In this document: piece by piece, positions 24,131 through 35,640 of the stretch | How the letters are laid out: each line of letters starts with the position of its first letter | How positions within the stretch are numbered: the first letter of the stretch is position 1 | Position numbers and translations under genes: made by a program | Notes under the pieces: generated by a model | What the model was told of the DNA's origin: nothing | What the model saw: the letters and a program-made list of their open reading frames with translations, nothing else | The model's database searches: none | Assembly (NCBI GenBank): GCA_958298945.1 | Contig: OY282610.1 | Span: forward strand, 23,522,233 to 23,586,232 | Origin: Atherix ibis | Lineage: Eukaryota > Arthropoda > Insecta > Diptera > Athericidae | Direction of reading: 5' to 3' | DNA length: 64,000 nt

Positions 24131-25494
24131 CACATGAAAAATTTACTCGAAAAGGATGAGCAAGAATTGGGTTCAAAATTTAATATTTTTTTTTGTAATT
24201 TTTCTTTCTTTAAAATTTTTGCAATATGAAAATTTTGTTTTTTGCAAAATTTTTGACGATAATTGAACTTTCGAAAATTCCAAAAAAAAAACTTAATCTA
24301 ACAGAAATGAATTTTAAGAAGACAATAAAAAATTATAAAGCAAAAAAATTCTGGGTGTGAAAAAATTAGGATAAAAATAATCTTCGAAAAAAAGATTTTT
24401 TTCGAAAAATGCTCATCATTTTCGAAAATGGCGGCAAATTTCTGAGAAAAAATTTTCGAAAAAAAACTCATGGAAAATCTCAAAATAAATAATAAAAATT
24501 AGTAAAAACAAATAAAATTATAAATAAAATTAATTTAACGAAACTTTTTCATATTATTTTGACGGGGAATTCGTAAATATTTATCGTCAGTAATTTTTTA
24601 TGAATTCTAAATAAACGAGAGGGGATGGTTTTTGGGGTAATTTTTTTTTAACTAAAAAAATAGAGGTAAATCGTTTGTAATTTTAAGTATTTTACTGACT
24701 GCACGCGGCCGGGGATTATTCGTTAAATTTCTTCTGTTTTAGTTGTTATTTTTCTTTTCTTGTATATTGCCTACTTGAAATGGACTTGTTGGTGTGCTAC
24801 CTTACAGGATACTATTGCATTAGAATTGTCATGTTTCCTATTGAAACTGTATGGACAGGAATGATGGTAAAAAGTTTCGTTCTCTTCGAAGAAGAAGGAA
24901 AGAACGCTAGTTATTAAAGGTAGCGTGGGTGAGGCGTAGGGTTGTTAATCGTAGCACATTTAATACAAGTGAAAAAGAGCTTTCTGATGAGAAAACAAGA
25001 AAATAAAGAAGATTAATTAAATTCGAAAAAAATTGGCTATTTTTTCATTGGTGGCCGAAGCGTAACAAACCGAACCAACTGAACAGTTTTAAGGACATTT
25101 TCAGAAAATTGACTGGGATTAAATCGTGTCCTTTGAAAAAATCGACAGCCGTTTTGGTTTTTTTTTTTTGGGTTGTACATTTTTGTTTGTTTTTAAAAAT
25201 GTCTTTTCGGAAAAATCTTTAACATAAATTTTTGGTTTTCTCTCCTGTTTTTTCCCCTCTTTACCTTGTTTAGGCTATTGCTCAGTCACACCCTCTTCAC
25301 CAATGCCCTACACTTTTTTTTCTAATATAAATATTCATTTATCAACTGGGATAGTTTTTTCGTGCGTTTTTTTCGATTGATTAACGTTTGTTTAATTTCG
25401 AAGGATGAAAATTTTTTGGTTTTTTTGTTGATTTTATAATTTATTCTTTAAGAAAATTAAATTTACTTTTACCTTATTTCGATTTTTTTTTTTG
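24131..25494. other. Stretch without recognised gene
   Basis: AT-rich low-complexity sequence with a less AT-rich patch at about 24690-24960. No coding region or repeat family recognised. Confidence 0.5.
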
Positions 25495-26345
25495 CTGAGA
25501 ACACCTTTTTACGAAATTTTTTTTTGTTAGACCAATTTTTTTACTGACATATTTTTTGTTGGAACAGATTTTTTGGTGAAATATTTTCTGTTAAACCAAA
25601 TATTTTGTTGAAATATTTTCTGTTAAACCAAATTTGTTGGTGAATTTTTTTTGTTACACCAAATTTTCGGGTGATCTTTTTTTTGTTAGACCAAATTTTT
25701 TGCTGAAATATTTCTTTTTAGACCAAATATTTTCTGTTAAACCAAATTTTTTGTCGAAATATTTTCTATTAAACCAAATTTGTTGGTGAATTTTTTTTGT
25801 TACACCAAATTTTCGGATGATCTTTGTTTTGTTAGACCAAATTTTTTGCTGAAATATTTCTTTTTAGACCAAATATTTTAAATTTTTTGCTGAAATATTT
25901 TTTTTATACCAAATTTTTTTTATTAGTCTAGATTTTTTGCTGAAATATTTTCTGTTAGACCAAATTTTTTGCTGAAATATTTCTTTCTTTAGACCAAAGT
26001 TGTTTTTGTTGAAATATTTTTTAGAACAGATTTTAGACCAAATTTTTTGGTGGTCTTTTTTTATTAGACCAAATTTTTTGCTGAAATATTTTCTTTTAGA
26101 CCAAATTTTTTGCTGAAATATTTTCTGTTAGACCAATTTTTTTGCTGAAATCTTTTTTATTAAATCAATATTTATGGTGACCTTTATTTTGTTAGACCAA
26201 ATTTTTTGGTGACTTTTTTTTTGTTAGACCAATTCCTTGGTTAAAATTTTTTTAGACGAATTTTTTTCGCTAAGAACACTATACCAATTTTTTTTTTATT
26301 AAAATATTTTGTTAGACCAATTTTTTACTGAAAAATGATTTTAGC
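25495..26345. repeat. Tandem array built on TTAGACCAAATTTTTTG
   Basis: About twenty copies of a T-rich unit of roughly 40-45 bp: GTTAGACCAAATTTTTTGCTG followed by AAATATTTTCT. A higher-order period of 146 bp is visible: TTTGTTGGTGAATTTTTTTT at about 25633 and again at 25779, with the following TTACACCAAATTTTCGG block also repeated. Copies at both ends are degenerate. Confidence 0.88.
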
Positions 26346-27277
26346 CCAAATTATATTTACTGCATTTTTGCTTTTAAATGGAAACCATTTTTTTTTCTGA
26401 AATTTTATGATTCTAACAGTAAATTTTTTTCTTAAAAGAAAAATTAATTTTTTCAGGCTTTCTTTAAAAAGCAATTTTAAATTAAAGTTTCAGAAAAAAT
26501 TGGAAAACTTCAATTAAATATAAAAAGAAAAACATAAAAATTTTTCATTTCATGTAAAAAAAGATAATTTGTTTTTGTTAATTTGTATGAATTTTTTATT
26601 GGCTTTTTTGTTAGATTTGTTCGAAGTTCATTTTTCCTATTTTTTCAGGGTTTTTTTGTCAAATTATTTTTTTCGAAATTGTCGATTTTTGTGAAAATCG
26701 AATTCAGAATTGTCACAAAAATCTTTTCAAAACAAAAAAAATAAATACAAAATACCTAAAAAAAACAAAAAAAAAACTTCATTAAAGAAGAAGAGAATCC
26801 ACAAAATTTAAATTAAATAAAAATGGAAAATTTTAAAGATTCTCGTTGGGATTTTTGCAAAAGCATCAAAGTGCATGGTGTAAAAACCGAAATTTTTATA
26901 TATTTTTGCAGGATTTTAGGATTCAATACAAAAGAATCACAACAAAAAAATACAACCAAAAAGGATATTAAATCAGAAGTGAAATTTCAGAAAATGTCCG
27001 ACTGCGCTCGAAAATTGTCACTGTTGGCACGGCACATTCCATAATGCATAATAATTGTCAATATTCCGCCAATAGTTTTCAACTTCAATTCAAGGAAATT
27101 TGTATCCTTATTGGCTGAACTAAATTTTCGAATTTGCATTTGTATTGAAAAATTTGAACGATTGTGAATTTGAACAAAAAAAAAATAATTTGAACAAAAA
27201 CAAAACCAATCGTCGAAAAAAATTTATATTTTCTCTTTAATCATTTTAATTAAATTTTATTTTTCTTCTCTTTCTAG
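26346..27277. other. AT-rich stretch without recognised gene
   Basis: Low-complexity A- and T-rich sequence. The 73-codon plus-strand frame at 26823-27044 is lysine-rich and matches nothing I know. Confidence 0.5.
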
Positions 27278-27349
27278 GTACGTAATCGAAAAAGGATATA
27301 ATTTTTTTGCACAAGTTTTGGATCATTAAAAATGCCACAGGTCATCTTG
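27278..27349 (+). other. Candidate micro-exon / recursive splice site
   Basis: A long pyrimidine tract TTTTATTTTTCTTCTCTTTC ends in TAG at 27275-27277 and is followed at once by GTACGT. A second donor-like sequence, TTG followed by GTAAGAAT, begins at 27350. Two readings fit. In the first, a 72-bp exon at 27278-27349 carries a start codon at 27332 and six codons (MPQVIL) ending in phase 0. In the second, AG/GT at 27277/27278 is a zero-length recursive splice (ratchet) site with a downstream donor for exon definition, as known from long Drosophila introns. Either would place this strand within a transcribed gene. I do not recognise the six residues. The evidence is sequence signals only, so confidence is low. 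Confidence 0.35.
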
Positions 27350-29516
27350 GTAAGAATGTCATACGAACATTTTTTTTTTGCTCTATTAAATCCAACGGAA
27401 AATTATTATTATTGGAATAAAAAAAACATATTTGGGAGAAGGAAAAGGGATGTATTTTGGGTTGCTAATAGGAAATAAACTCCCGAATTTATAATTAAAT
27501 TAAAAAAAAGAACAAGAGACGGAATCATTCGAAAGGTGGAGTGATTTTTAGTTGCTACCAAAAAACCGGTCAAAAAGAGAGAAATATTTTTTCGATTGTG
27601 CTCCTTTTTTTTGTAAATGTCCTTTATTTGTTCCGAAACATTTCAATTCTTCTGAAAAAATTTACAATTGTATTTTTCGGAACTAGTGCTCTTTAAAATA
27701 TTTTTGGTTTTATTTCAAAAAAGTTTTCTGAAAAATTTAAAAACAAAAATTTTAAAAAACTCCAAAATTTTGGTTGAAAAAATTTTTTTTTTTGACGGTA
27801 AAAGCGTTTCCACATTTTGTAAAGATTTTTCTAATTTATCCAATGACAGTGATCTTCTTAAAATAACTATTTTTTGAATTTTCCTAGGAATTTCCTAAAT
27901 ATTTAAATAAGTTGTTTGTAGTTAAATTGTACAAAATATGAATATTCTCAATTATCTAAAAATGTCTTCAATTTTACTTTGAAAAAAAATACTTTAAAAT
28001 CGCTAAAATTTTCTTCAAAATTTCCATGATTTGTTTTTAAAATAAGAAAAAACTCCAAAGTGTCTCCAAAATTTATTGATTTCTCAAAATCCATATGAGC
28101 AAAATTTATTAAGTTTTTCTGGCTTTTTCGCAAAACAAATTTGACAGTTTAAAGCTGCGCATAATTTGACATTTCATCATATAAGATATGAAATGTGGCT
28201 GACGTTAATGGCGTCATTTAAAAATTACAAAATGGCGCTGATAGCAAATGTCAAAAGTTAGTATTTATAAATTTGTTTTGGAAATACTAGATTAATTTTC
28301 GAAATTAATTTTGATTTTTCTTTATTTATCCAAACAAACAAAAAAATATGTTCAAAATTTTTCATTAAAAAATAAAAATTCCTGTACTATCACTTATTTA
28401 TACTTAAATCGATCTGATTTTAAGTTGTTGCAGCTCTCCTTAACTCTCCTCTACAATATCAATTTTTTCCCAAATTTTTTTCTCTCTATATTTTACACTG
28501 ATTTTGTATTAAAAAAAACCACAAAGATTTTCTTTTCAAAATCATTCAATTTTGTTGTATTGTAAAAAGAATCCAAAATAAAAATTCAAAACAAAAATCT
28601 GAATAGTAAATTTTATTTTTGAAAAAGATACGAGAAAAAATACTTTTCAGAAAATCAAATCGTATCAAATTTGATCGCATTTCATCGCATCTCATCAACA
28701 TCACCTTCTAACGTATATTCTCGGAAGTAGCACCTCCTCCCGGCCAATTTCAACCAATATCTTATGGCATTACAAGAATATTGATTGAATTTGTCGAAGA
28801 ATCGATGTTTTCGTGGTTATATCATATGTCATAGAAAAATATCGAATTTTTTATTCACCTTTTTTTTTTATTGAAGAAGAAAATTCTGATGTGGCAATAC
28901 ACTATCCGCTTTCGATTGGGATTTTTTTTTTAATTTCCTTTTTTACTAATTATTCTCATAGTGTGGATTACTACTACAAAAACAACAACAACAGAAACTC
29001 TTATAATAAAAAGATGGCAATTTATTTTCTCAATTAAATAGATCAGCATTTAAACGAGATTTATTTCGACTAGTCCCAAAAAATCATTTTTAATCCACCA
29101 CAAACGATGATGCCGTTTTTTCCAACCAAATAAAAAAAAGAATAAATTGAATTTTTGATGATTTTTTTTCTGGTTTTTGGAAACAAAAAAAATTTATTAT
29201 ATAGCAAAACTTTGTGAAACTGTCAAATTTACATAATAAAAATGTTGAAACTTCAAAATTTCCTATTCTTCTTCTTCTTATTTTGTTTTGTTTTCAGTAT
29301 TCTTCTTTGCCGCCGCCAAGCATACGAACTGATTAGGAGTTAAATTAATTTTTTCCTCCCGTTGCACATTTTCTCTCTTTTCGTGTACAATATTTTCGAT
29401 TACGTATTTTACTTAATCTGATTTTTTGTGTGCTAAAGTTGGTTGGAAGCATAGCACAGAAAGTGAATTCTGATTCCAACATTTTCTATATTTTTGCTTC
29501 TTTTCAACTTGCTGCC

Positions 29517-29548
<32 letters not shown>

Positions 29549-30025
29549 GATTAAGTAACTAGCTTTAGTTGACAGGACAGATAAATCTGCTCGTTTATAT
29601 TATATACTCATAAAAAAAATAGAGAAGCAACAACCCGCCTAATACACCGGGGGTCGTTAATTGTTTGTAATCGAAAATAATATTAAAAACGTAATTGATT
29701 TAAAAATAGCGGGCTTGATTTCGAAACAGTTTCGGCGGAGGGTGACACCTGGCGGCTCTTTGAAGTACTGAAACCTGTTTTCGCTATCGAATTTTAAATT
29801 TACCTTTTCTTTAGCAGATTTTTCTTTAACAAAAGAGGAAATATATTTAATGGAAGAACTTTTTTTTGTCTTTTTCGTTTTTAAATACGCTCTTTTAAAT
29901 GCTTTCGTTTCTATTCCTGAAGTCGCGTTTTTCGATTTTTTCTCTTTGAGTATTTCGTCAGTTATTCGTTTTCTCAAATAAATTTATTTACATAAATATT
30001 AGATCCTATCACCGTACCCCTCCTC
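27350..30025. other. AT-rich stretch without recognised gene
   Basis: Low-complexity A- and T-rich sequence. Small hairpin ACATTTCAT...ATGAAATGT near 28168-28195. A (CT)n run lies at 29517-29543. One CTCF-like motif (GACACCTGGCGG) lies at about 29743-29754. The 106-codon lysine-rich minus-strand frame at 29657-29977 has no known domain. Confidence 0.5.
29517..29543. repeat. (CT)n microsatellite
   Basis: An uninterrupted CT dinucleotide run of 27 bp. Confidence 0.98.
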
Positions 30026-30029
30026 CTGT

Positions 30030-30150
30030 ATTCAATTTTGGAAAGTTAAAAATAATGAATTATTATTCACATTTCTGTATTCAATTTATACATTTCTGTA
30101 GAAATTACATTTCTGTATTCAATTTTGGAAAGTTAAAAATAATGAATTAA
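30030..30150. repeat. Short direct duplication
   Basis: ATTCAATTTTGGAAAGTTAA followed by AAATAATGAATTA occurs at about 30031 and again at about 30118, separated by ATTTCTGTATTCAATTT copies; period about 87 bp. Confidence 0.8.
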
Positions 30151-30159
30151 TAATTTCAA

Positions 30160-31770
30160 AAAAATTATCTGGAAAGCCAATAAAATGGTCGAAAGCATCT
30201 TTGAAAATAAAACTAGTGTAAACTAATTCCAAATTTTTTTTTACAATAATTTTAAGAAACGAAAAATTATAATCAAAAAACATAATTGGTAAAAAATTTT
30301 TTTGAAAACAGAACTGGTCAAAAATGATTCTACTTTTGTTTATAATTTTGAGAGAGTAAAAAAAAATGGTCAGCTACCAAACATGGTAAAAATATATTTG
30401 AAAATATAACTGGTCTAAAATATTTGAAAACAGAAAATTAAAACTGGTTTAAAATTCTAATTTTATTTCCAATTTTGAGAAAGTAAAAATATCGTTCAGA
30501 AAACGAAAAATGGTCGAAAATTTGTTTGAAAACCAAACTGGGCGAAACTGTATGTAAATGAAAATAAAACTGGTCAAAAAAGTCTCTACTTTTGCTTCCA
30601 ATTTTGTGAAAATAAAAATAAATGGTCAGACACCGAACATAATAAAAATTAGTAATCAAAAGAAAAAAATTGAAAACAAAATTGTTCGAAAACTTTTCTA
30701 TTTGAAAATAAAATTGGTCTAAGATTATTTAAATTTTATTTATAATTTTGAGAAAGTAAAAAAATTGATGAGATACTTAATATGGTGAAAATACTCGTAT
30801 ATTTGAAAACAGAACTGGTCGAAAAAATATTTGAAAACAGAACTGGTCGAAATTGCATGTATTTGAAATCATAACTGTTCTAAAATTCTAATTTTATTAC
30901 CAATTTTGAGAAAGTAAAAACATTGGTCAGAAAACGAAAAATGGCAAAAAAATTTTTTGCTAACAAAACTGCTCGAAAATGATTCCACTTTTGTGAAAAA
31001 TTTTGAGACAATAAAAAAAATGCTCAGACAATAATTGGTAAAAAAAAGCAAAATATGAATGTCAAACAAACGTGGTCGAAAACACCTTTGAAAACAAAAA
31101 TAGTGTAAAATTCTAAATTTATTTCCAATTTTGTGACAGTAAAAATTATGATCAATAAGCATAATTGATCGAAAATTTATTTGAAAATAAAACTGGTCGA
31201 ATGTGCTTGTTTTTAAAAAATTTGGTTTGAAAATAAAAAGTACCGAACATTTTTAAAAAAAAACAGAACTGGTCGAAAATGATTCTCCTTTTCTTCATAT
31301 TTTTGAGAAAGTAAAAAAAAGTGGTGAGGTACCAAACATAGTCAAAATATATTTGAAAACAGAACTGGTCGAACATTTGTTTGAAAACAACTGGTCGAAA
31401 AAATATTTGATAGCAGAACTGGTCGAAAATGCATGTATTTGACATGAAAATTGGTTAAAAATTCTATTTTTATTTCCAATTTTGAGAAAGTAAAAATATC
31501 GGTCAAAAAACGACAAATGGTCGAAAATTTGTTTGAAAACCAAACTGGTCGTAACTGTGTGTAATTTGCAAATAAAACTGGTCAAAAAACATTTCAATTT
31601 TGAAAAAATTAAAAAAAATGGTCAGACACCAAATATAAAAATTATAATAAATTTATAATAATAAAAATTGGTCGAAAATGCATTTAAAAACGTGATTCGT
31701 CGAAAAACAAATTTTTTTAAACTAAAATTGGTCAAAGAATATTTAAATTTTATTTCCAATTTGGAGAAAG
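30160..31770. repeat. Tandem array A built on ACTGGTCGAAAAT
   Basis: Dozens of (A)ACTGGTC(G/A)AAAAT or GGTCTAAAAT cores every 30-60 bp, with longer blocks such as CCAATTTTGAGAAAGTAAAA and TGGTCAGACACC. Longer-range structure is visible: the block AATTTTGAGAAAGTAAAAAT at 30471 recurs at 31479 (about 1,008 bp later), and TGGTCAGACACC at about 30623 recurs at about 31619. It therefore has a higher-order period of about 1 kb on top of the short unit. Minus-strand frames (30869-31162, 31152-31445 and 31295-31597) are repeat-driven, F- and C-rich, and not credible genes. Confidence 0.88.
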
Positions 31771-34059
31771 TCCAAATACTGTTTAGAAAATCATTTAAAT
31801 AACAACAACAGCAGCAAAGAAATTTATTATTTAAATTGAAAATACCAAAATTATAAAGTTTTAAAAATTCTTTGAAAAAATCCATGATTTTTTCTTATTT
31901 TCGGTTTGTTTCTTTTTGATTATATAAAATAATAAATTCAAGAAAGTATCTAATTATTAATATGGCACTTCTTGAAATAAAAAATTTATATCCGCTCATA
32001 ATAATCTTTTTTAATATGAAATAAATTTTAAAATTAATTATGAAGGATCCGAGGTTATTAAAAAAGTGCGTTGGTAAAGGAATTTTTTTCTAACAAAAAA
32101 TTGTCTGATTATTTTGTTTTCTAAATGATTGTATAAAGCAACTGGGACAGATCATACCCTATCTGTACTTAAAAGAAATTTCCTCTTTCTCTATTTTATC
32201 ATCAAGATGCACTCATTAAAATCTAAAAGTAATTTCTTTCCGATTTATGCTCTTTTTTAATATTCATCTTTTCTAAGAAAGCAATATTAAAAGGAGCATA
32301 ATATTTTCAGGATAATTCGTAGATTATTTACTTTAAATAAAAAGTAAGAGAAAAAAAAACAATCAAAAATGAAACGAACCAAAATATAAAAGCTAGTCCT
32401 TAAAAACCAGGATTAAATTAATTTTTGTTTTGTTGAGACTTTATTAATCATAAAATAACGAAAATTCAGTCCTCATCGTTCGATTCGCCTTGACATTTTT
32501 TCACCTTTTATAATTTCTAATCCACACTCACAACTCTCATACTCGTATTATTAAAATTATTCTTATTTTTATGCTAAATATTTTCAATTTTTCTGAATTT
32601 TTTCTTTTGCTATTTTCTGTATATATTGTATATTTGACCAGTTAAAATCTAAAAGGTTTTTTCATTAAATAAATATACGAAGAAATTTATGTCCATAAAA
32701 AAAACGACATAAAATGAAAGACATGAGAGTGAAGAAAAAAAAACGAATAGAAACGAAACGACAACGAATATGAAAAGAAAATGTTATGACAGTAAAAGGA
32801 ATCAAGCCTTGATGTTTAATATAAGATGAAGAAGAAAAGCCATTCAGGAAAAATAAAAATGATATCCTCGAAAAGTAAGTGAAAAATACCAAAACGGGGC
32901 AACAAAAAAAACGATGATTTTCCATCATGATTAACCAATGGGTGAAGGGGAGGGATAAGTGTGAAAATTGACTAAAAGTAACAACAAAACTAAACCGAAT
33001 CGAAGTTAACAAGACTAAAAACATAAATGCTAGTGTTAGTGTGAAAAAAATGAGCTACAAACACTGAAATGATAAATGAAGTTGGGCGATGGTAGGATAG
33101 AAATCAAGGATAACCAACGAAGAAAAAAAAGGAGCCGAAGAAAACAGGAAAAAAGGAACGGGGAATCAAATCACTTTCGCGTTTCGCACTCACTCGTAGT
33201 AATATTCATCATTTTCATTTTTATGAAGTTGCTCGAAAACGAAACGAAGGGATTTATGCCGCGAGTCATAAACGTGAAAATTCTACTGATAACAAAATAT
33301 ATTCACGGCAGCCAACGAAAAATGACACGTCATAAAGGAGCGAAATAGCGAAAAATTGCGCGCATCAATTTCATGGCAAAAATATCCTCGAAAATGGAAT
33401 TCCTCTTTCCCACTGCTTCTTTGTTACCCGTCTCTATAGGGGTTGCATGGGTGGTTTGTCTGCCCGTGTTGTGTGCGTCCCTAAATTAATATATTGGCTA
33501 TGTTTTTATATGGTATAATACAGGATACGTTACAATATATCGTAAATATCGTTTTTCATTGAACATCTTTGTTTTTGCTCGTCCTTGACACTGACAGCAG
33601 TTAAGAGACCCTTTCCGTTTCGGGTGTACATATAGTATCCAGTCCACAATGCATGACATCACCAACAACAATACTAAACGCTATAAATATTAGTCAGTAA
33701 TACAATCAAAAAGAGAAAAAAAACCTTCACTCTCATACGCACAACTACAAACGTATATATTCTCTATGAAATTGTTGCCAGTCTACGGGATATCCATGAA
33801 TAAATATCGAAATATATTCACTTACCAAACAGAACAATTTATTCCGAATTATCTTGATTTCGAAATAAATTATTTATAAAATGAAAACGTAAGAAACCAA
33901 AACCTTTTCTCATTGATGGTATTCGTTTCGGATTTGGCTTTGGATTGGTTTTATATAATAATAGTCCAATTTGGATAAAAGTCATGGCAGGATAGGCTTT
34001 TGATTGAATGTAGTTGGGAAAATGAAAAGGAGCTTCTACTATAAGTTTCCTGACAGCTA
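31771..34059. other. Stretch without recognised gene
   Basis: AT-rich unique sequence between the two GGTCGAAAA arrays. Less AT-rich at about 33380-33640. The 119-codon minus-strand frame at 32665-33024 is F- and S-rich and looks like a translated A-rich strand. Confidence 0.5.
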
Positions 34060-35640
34060 AAATAGCTGGTCGAAAATTGTTCATATGTCAAACTGGCTAA
34101 ACCAAAACGGGTCGAAATTTTGTCAGAATTGTAAAATTCTTTAGCGGGATACTGGTCGAAATATTAGTTCAACTATTTATAAATTAAATTTAATTAAAAT
34201 ATGCTTCGTAATATACATGATAATCAATCAGCAAACAAACAAGTACTAAAAACGGTACAAAAGCTTAAAAGGTAGTTCGACGAAATAAATATATGGTCGC
34301 ATATGAATGTTGTTCTTTGCAGGCAAAACTATTTATACGAAGAAAAAAAAATGAACGTAAAAATAATAAATTTGGTCAAAATTTTCTTTCCATACAAAAC
34401 TGGTCGAAAATTTATGTGCAATCAAAAATAGTCAAAAATTGTACATATGCCAAACTGAATAAACAAAATCATGTCAACGTAAAGTTAAAAAGCAAAATAT
34501 AGTCGAAATTCGGTCAGAATTGCAAAATTGTCCAAAAGGAAAACTAGTCTAATATTATTTTAATCATTTATGAATCATATTCCCATTAAAATAATTAAAA
34601 TATTTTAGAAATATAGAAAAGTATTATCTATTTGCTATCACAAAAATTATCTAGAGGGGAAACTTTTTTTCAGGTTTATATCTTCTAATAAAGGCCGTAT
34701 AAACTTTAAAAAAAATGGTGGCGATAAAAATATGGTCGAAAATAAATGTTTCCTTCCTCCGAAAGAAAATAAAGGAAAAATTAAAGTGAAAAATAGTAAA
34801 ATTGGTCGAAAATTTCTTTGAAAACGAAACTGGTCAAAAATGTCTGTGAAAGCAAAAGTGGTCAAAAATTATTCCTTTTCAAAATATATAATCCATTTAA
34901 AAAAATTTTTTTACAAAAGAACGGAAGTCCGAACTAATTGGAAAAGAGAACTGGTCTAATCTAAATAAATTTTGATAATTAAATAAAATTCTTAACAAAA
35001 TGCTTAAAACTGATTATAAATAGACTTCAACTTTAATGTTGTTAACTGGCATAAATCATGGGAGAACCAATAAACTGCGAAAAAAGTTATCTGCAAAATG
35101 GTCGAAAAAAGAGAATAATTTCTAAACAGTCGTAAATTAGTTTTAAAAAATTCAGTGAATAGAGATGATTGATAAGAACTAGTCAACTAGTCTCAAACTG
35201 AAAACTAAAACTTTGAGTTCTATAAATAACTTAAAAATAAAACTGGTCTAAAATGAATAGAAATTATTAAGTCAACGAAATTTACACAAACAAAACTATT
35301 TAAAATTTGGTCTACGAATGTATAGGTTTAGGGTTATGTGCCATTTTATAATCAATTGAAATAAAACCTCCTCAAAAATGTTCAAAATTATAAGCTAAAA
35401 ATAATTAAAGTCAAAACAAAATTGGTATTCAAAATTTTATAAACAAATAAAAACAACACAATAATTTGTTTATTGAAATAAACTAAGAAATAAAACTGGT
35501 CTAAAATGGGTTTAAACTGATAACAAAGAAAAGTTCTAACAAAGAAACAGTTCTATTATGAACGTTAAAATATCGAAATTAATAAAAGAAAAAAAATAAA
35601 CATTTGGTGACATAAAAATATGGTCGAAAAAATGCGAATA
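34060..35640. repeat. Tandem/dispersed array B built on GGTCGAAAAT
   Basis: The same ACTGGTCGAAAATT and CTGGTCTAAAAT cores as array A, but sparser and more decayed, with linkers containing CAAAACTGG, GTCAGAATTGCAAAATT and TAAATAAAATT. The shared core suggests a common origin with array A, 2.3 kb to the left, or exchange between them. Spacing is irregular. Confidence 0.75.

Noticed and set aside
30869..31597. Overlapping minus-strand frames of about 100 codons
   Set aside because: Translations of the GGTCGAAAA array, repeated and F/Y-rich; a repeat artefact.
32665..33024. 119-codon minus-strand frame
   Set aside because: F/S-rich translation of an A-rich plus strand; no motif.
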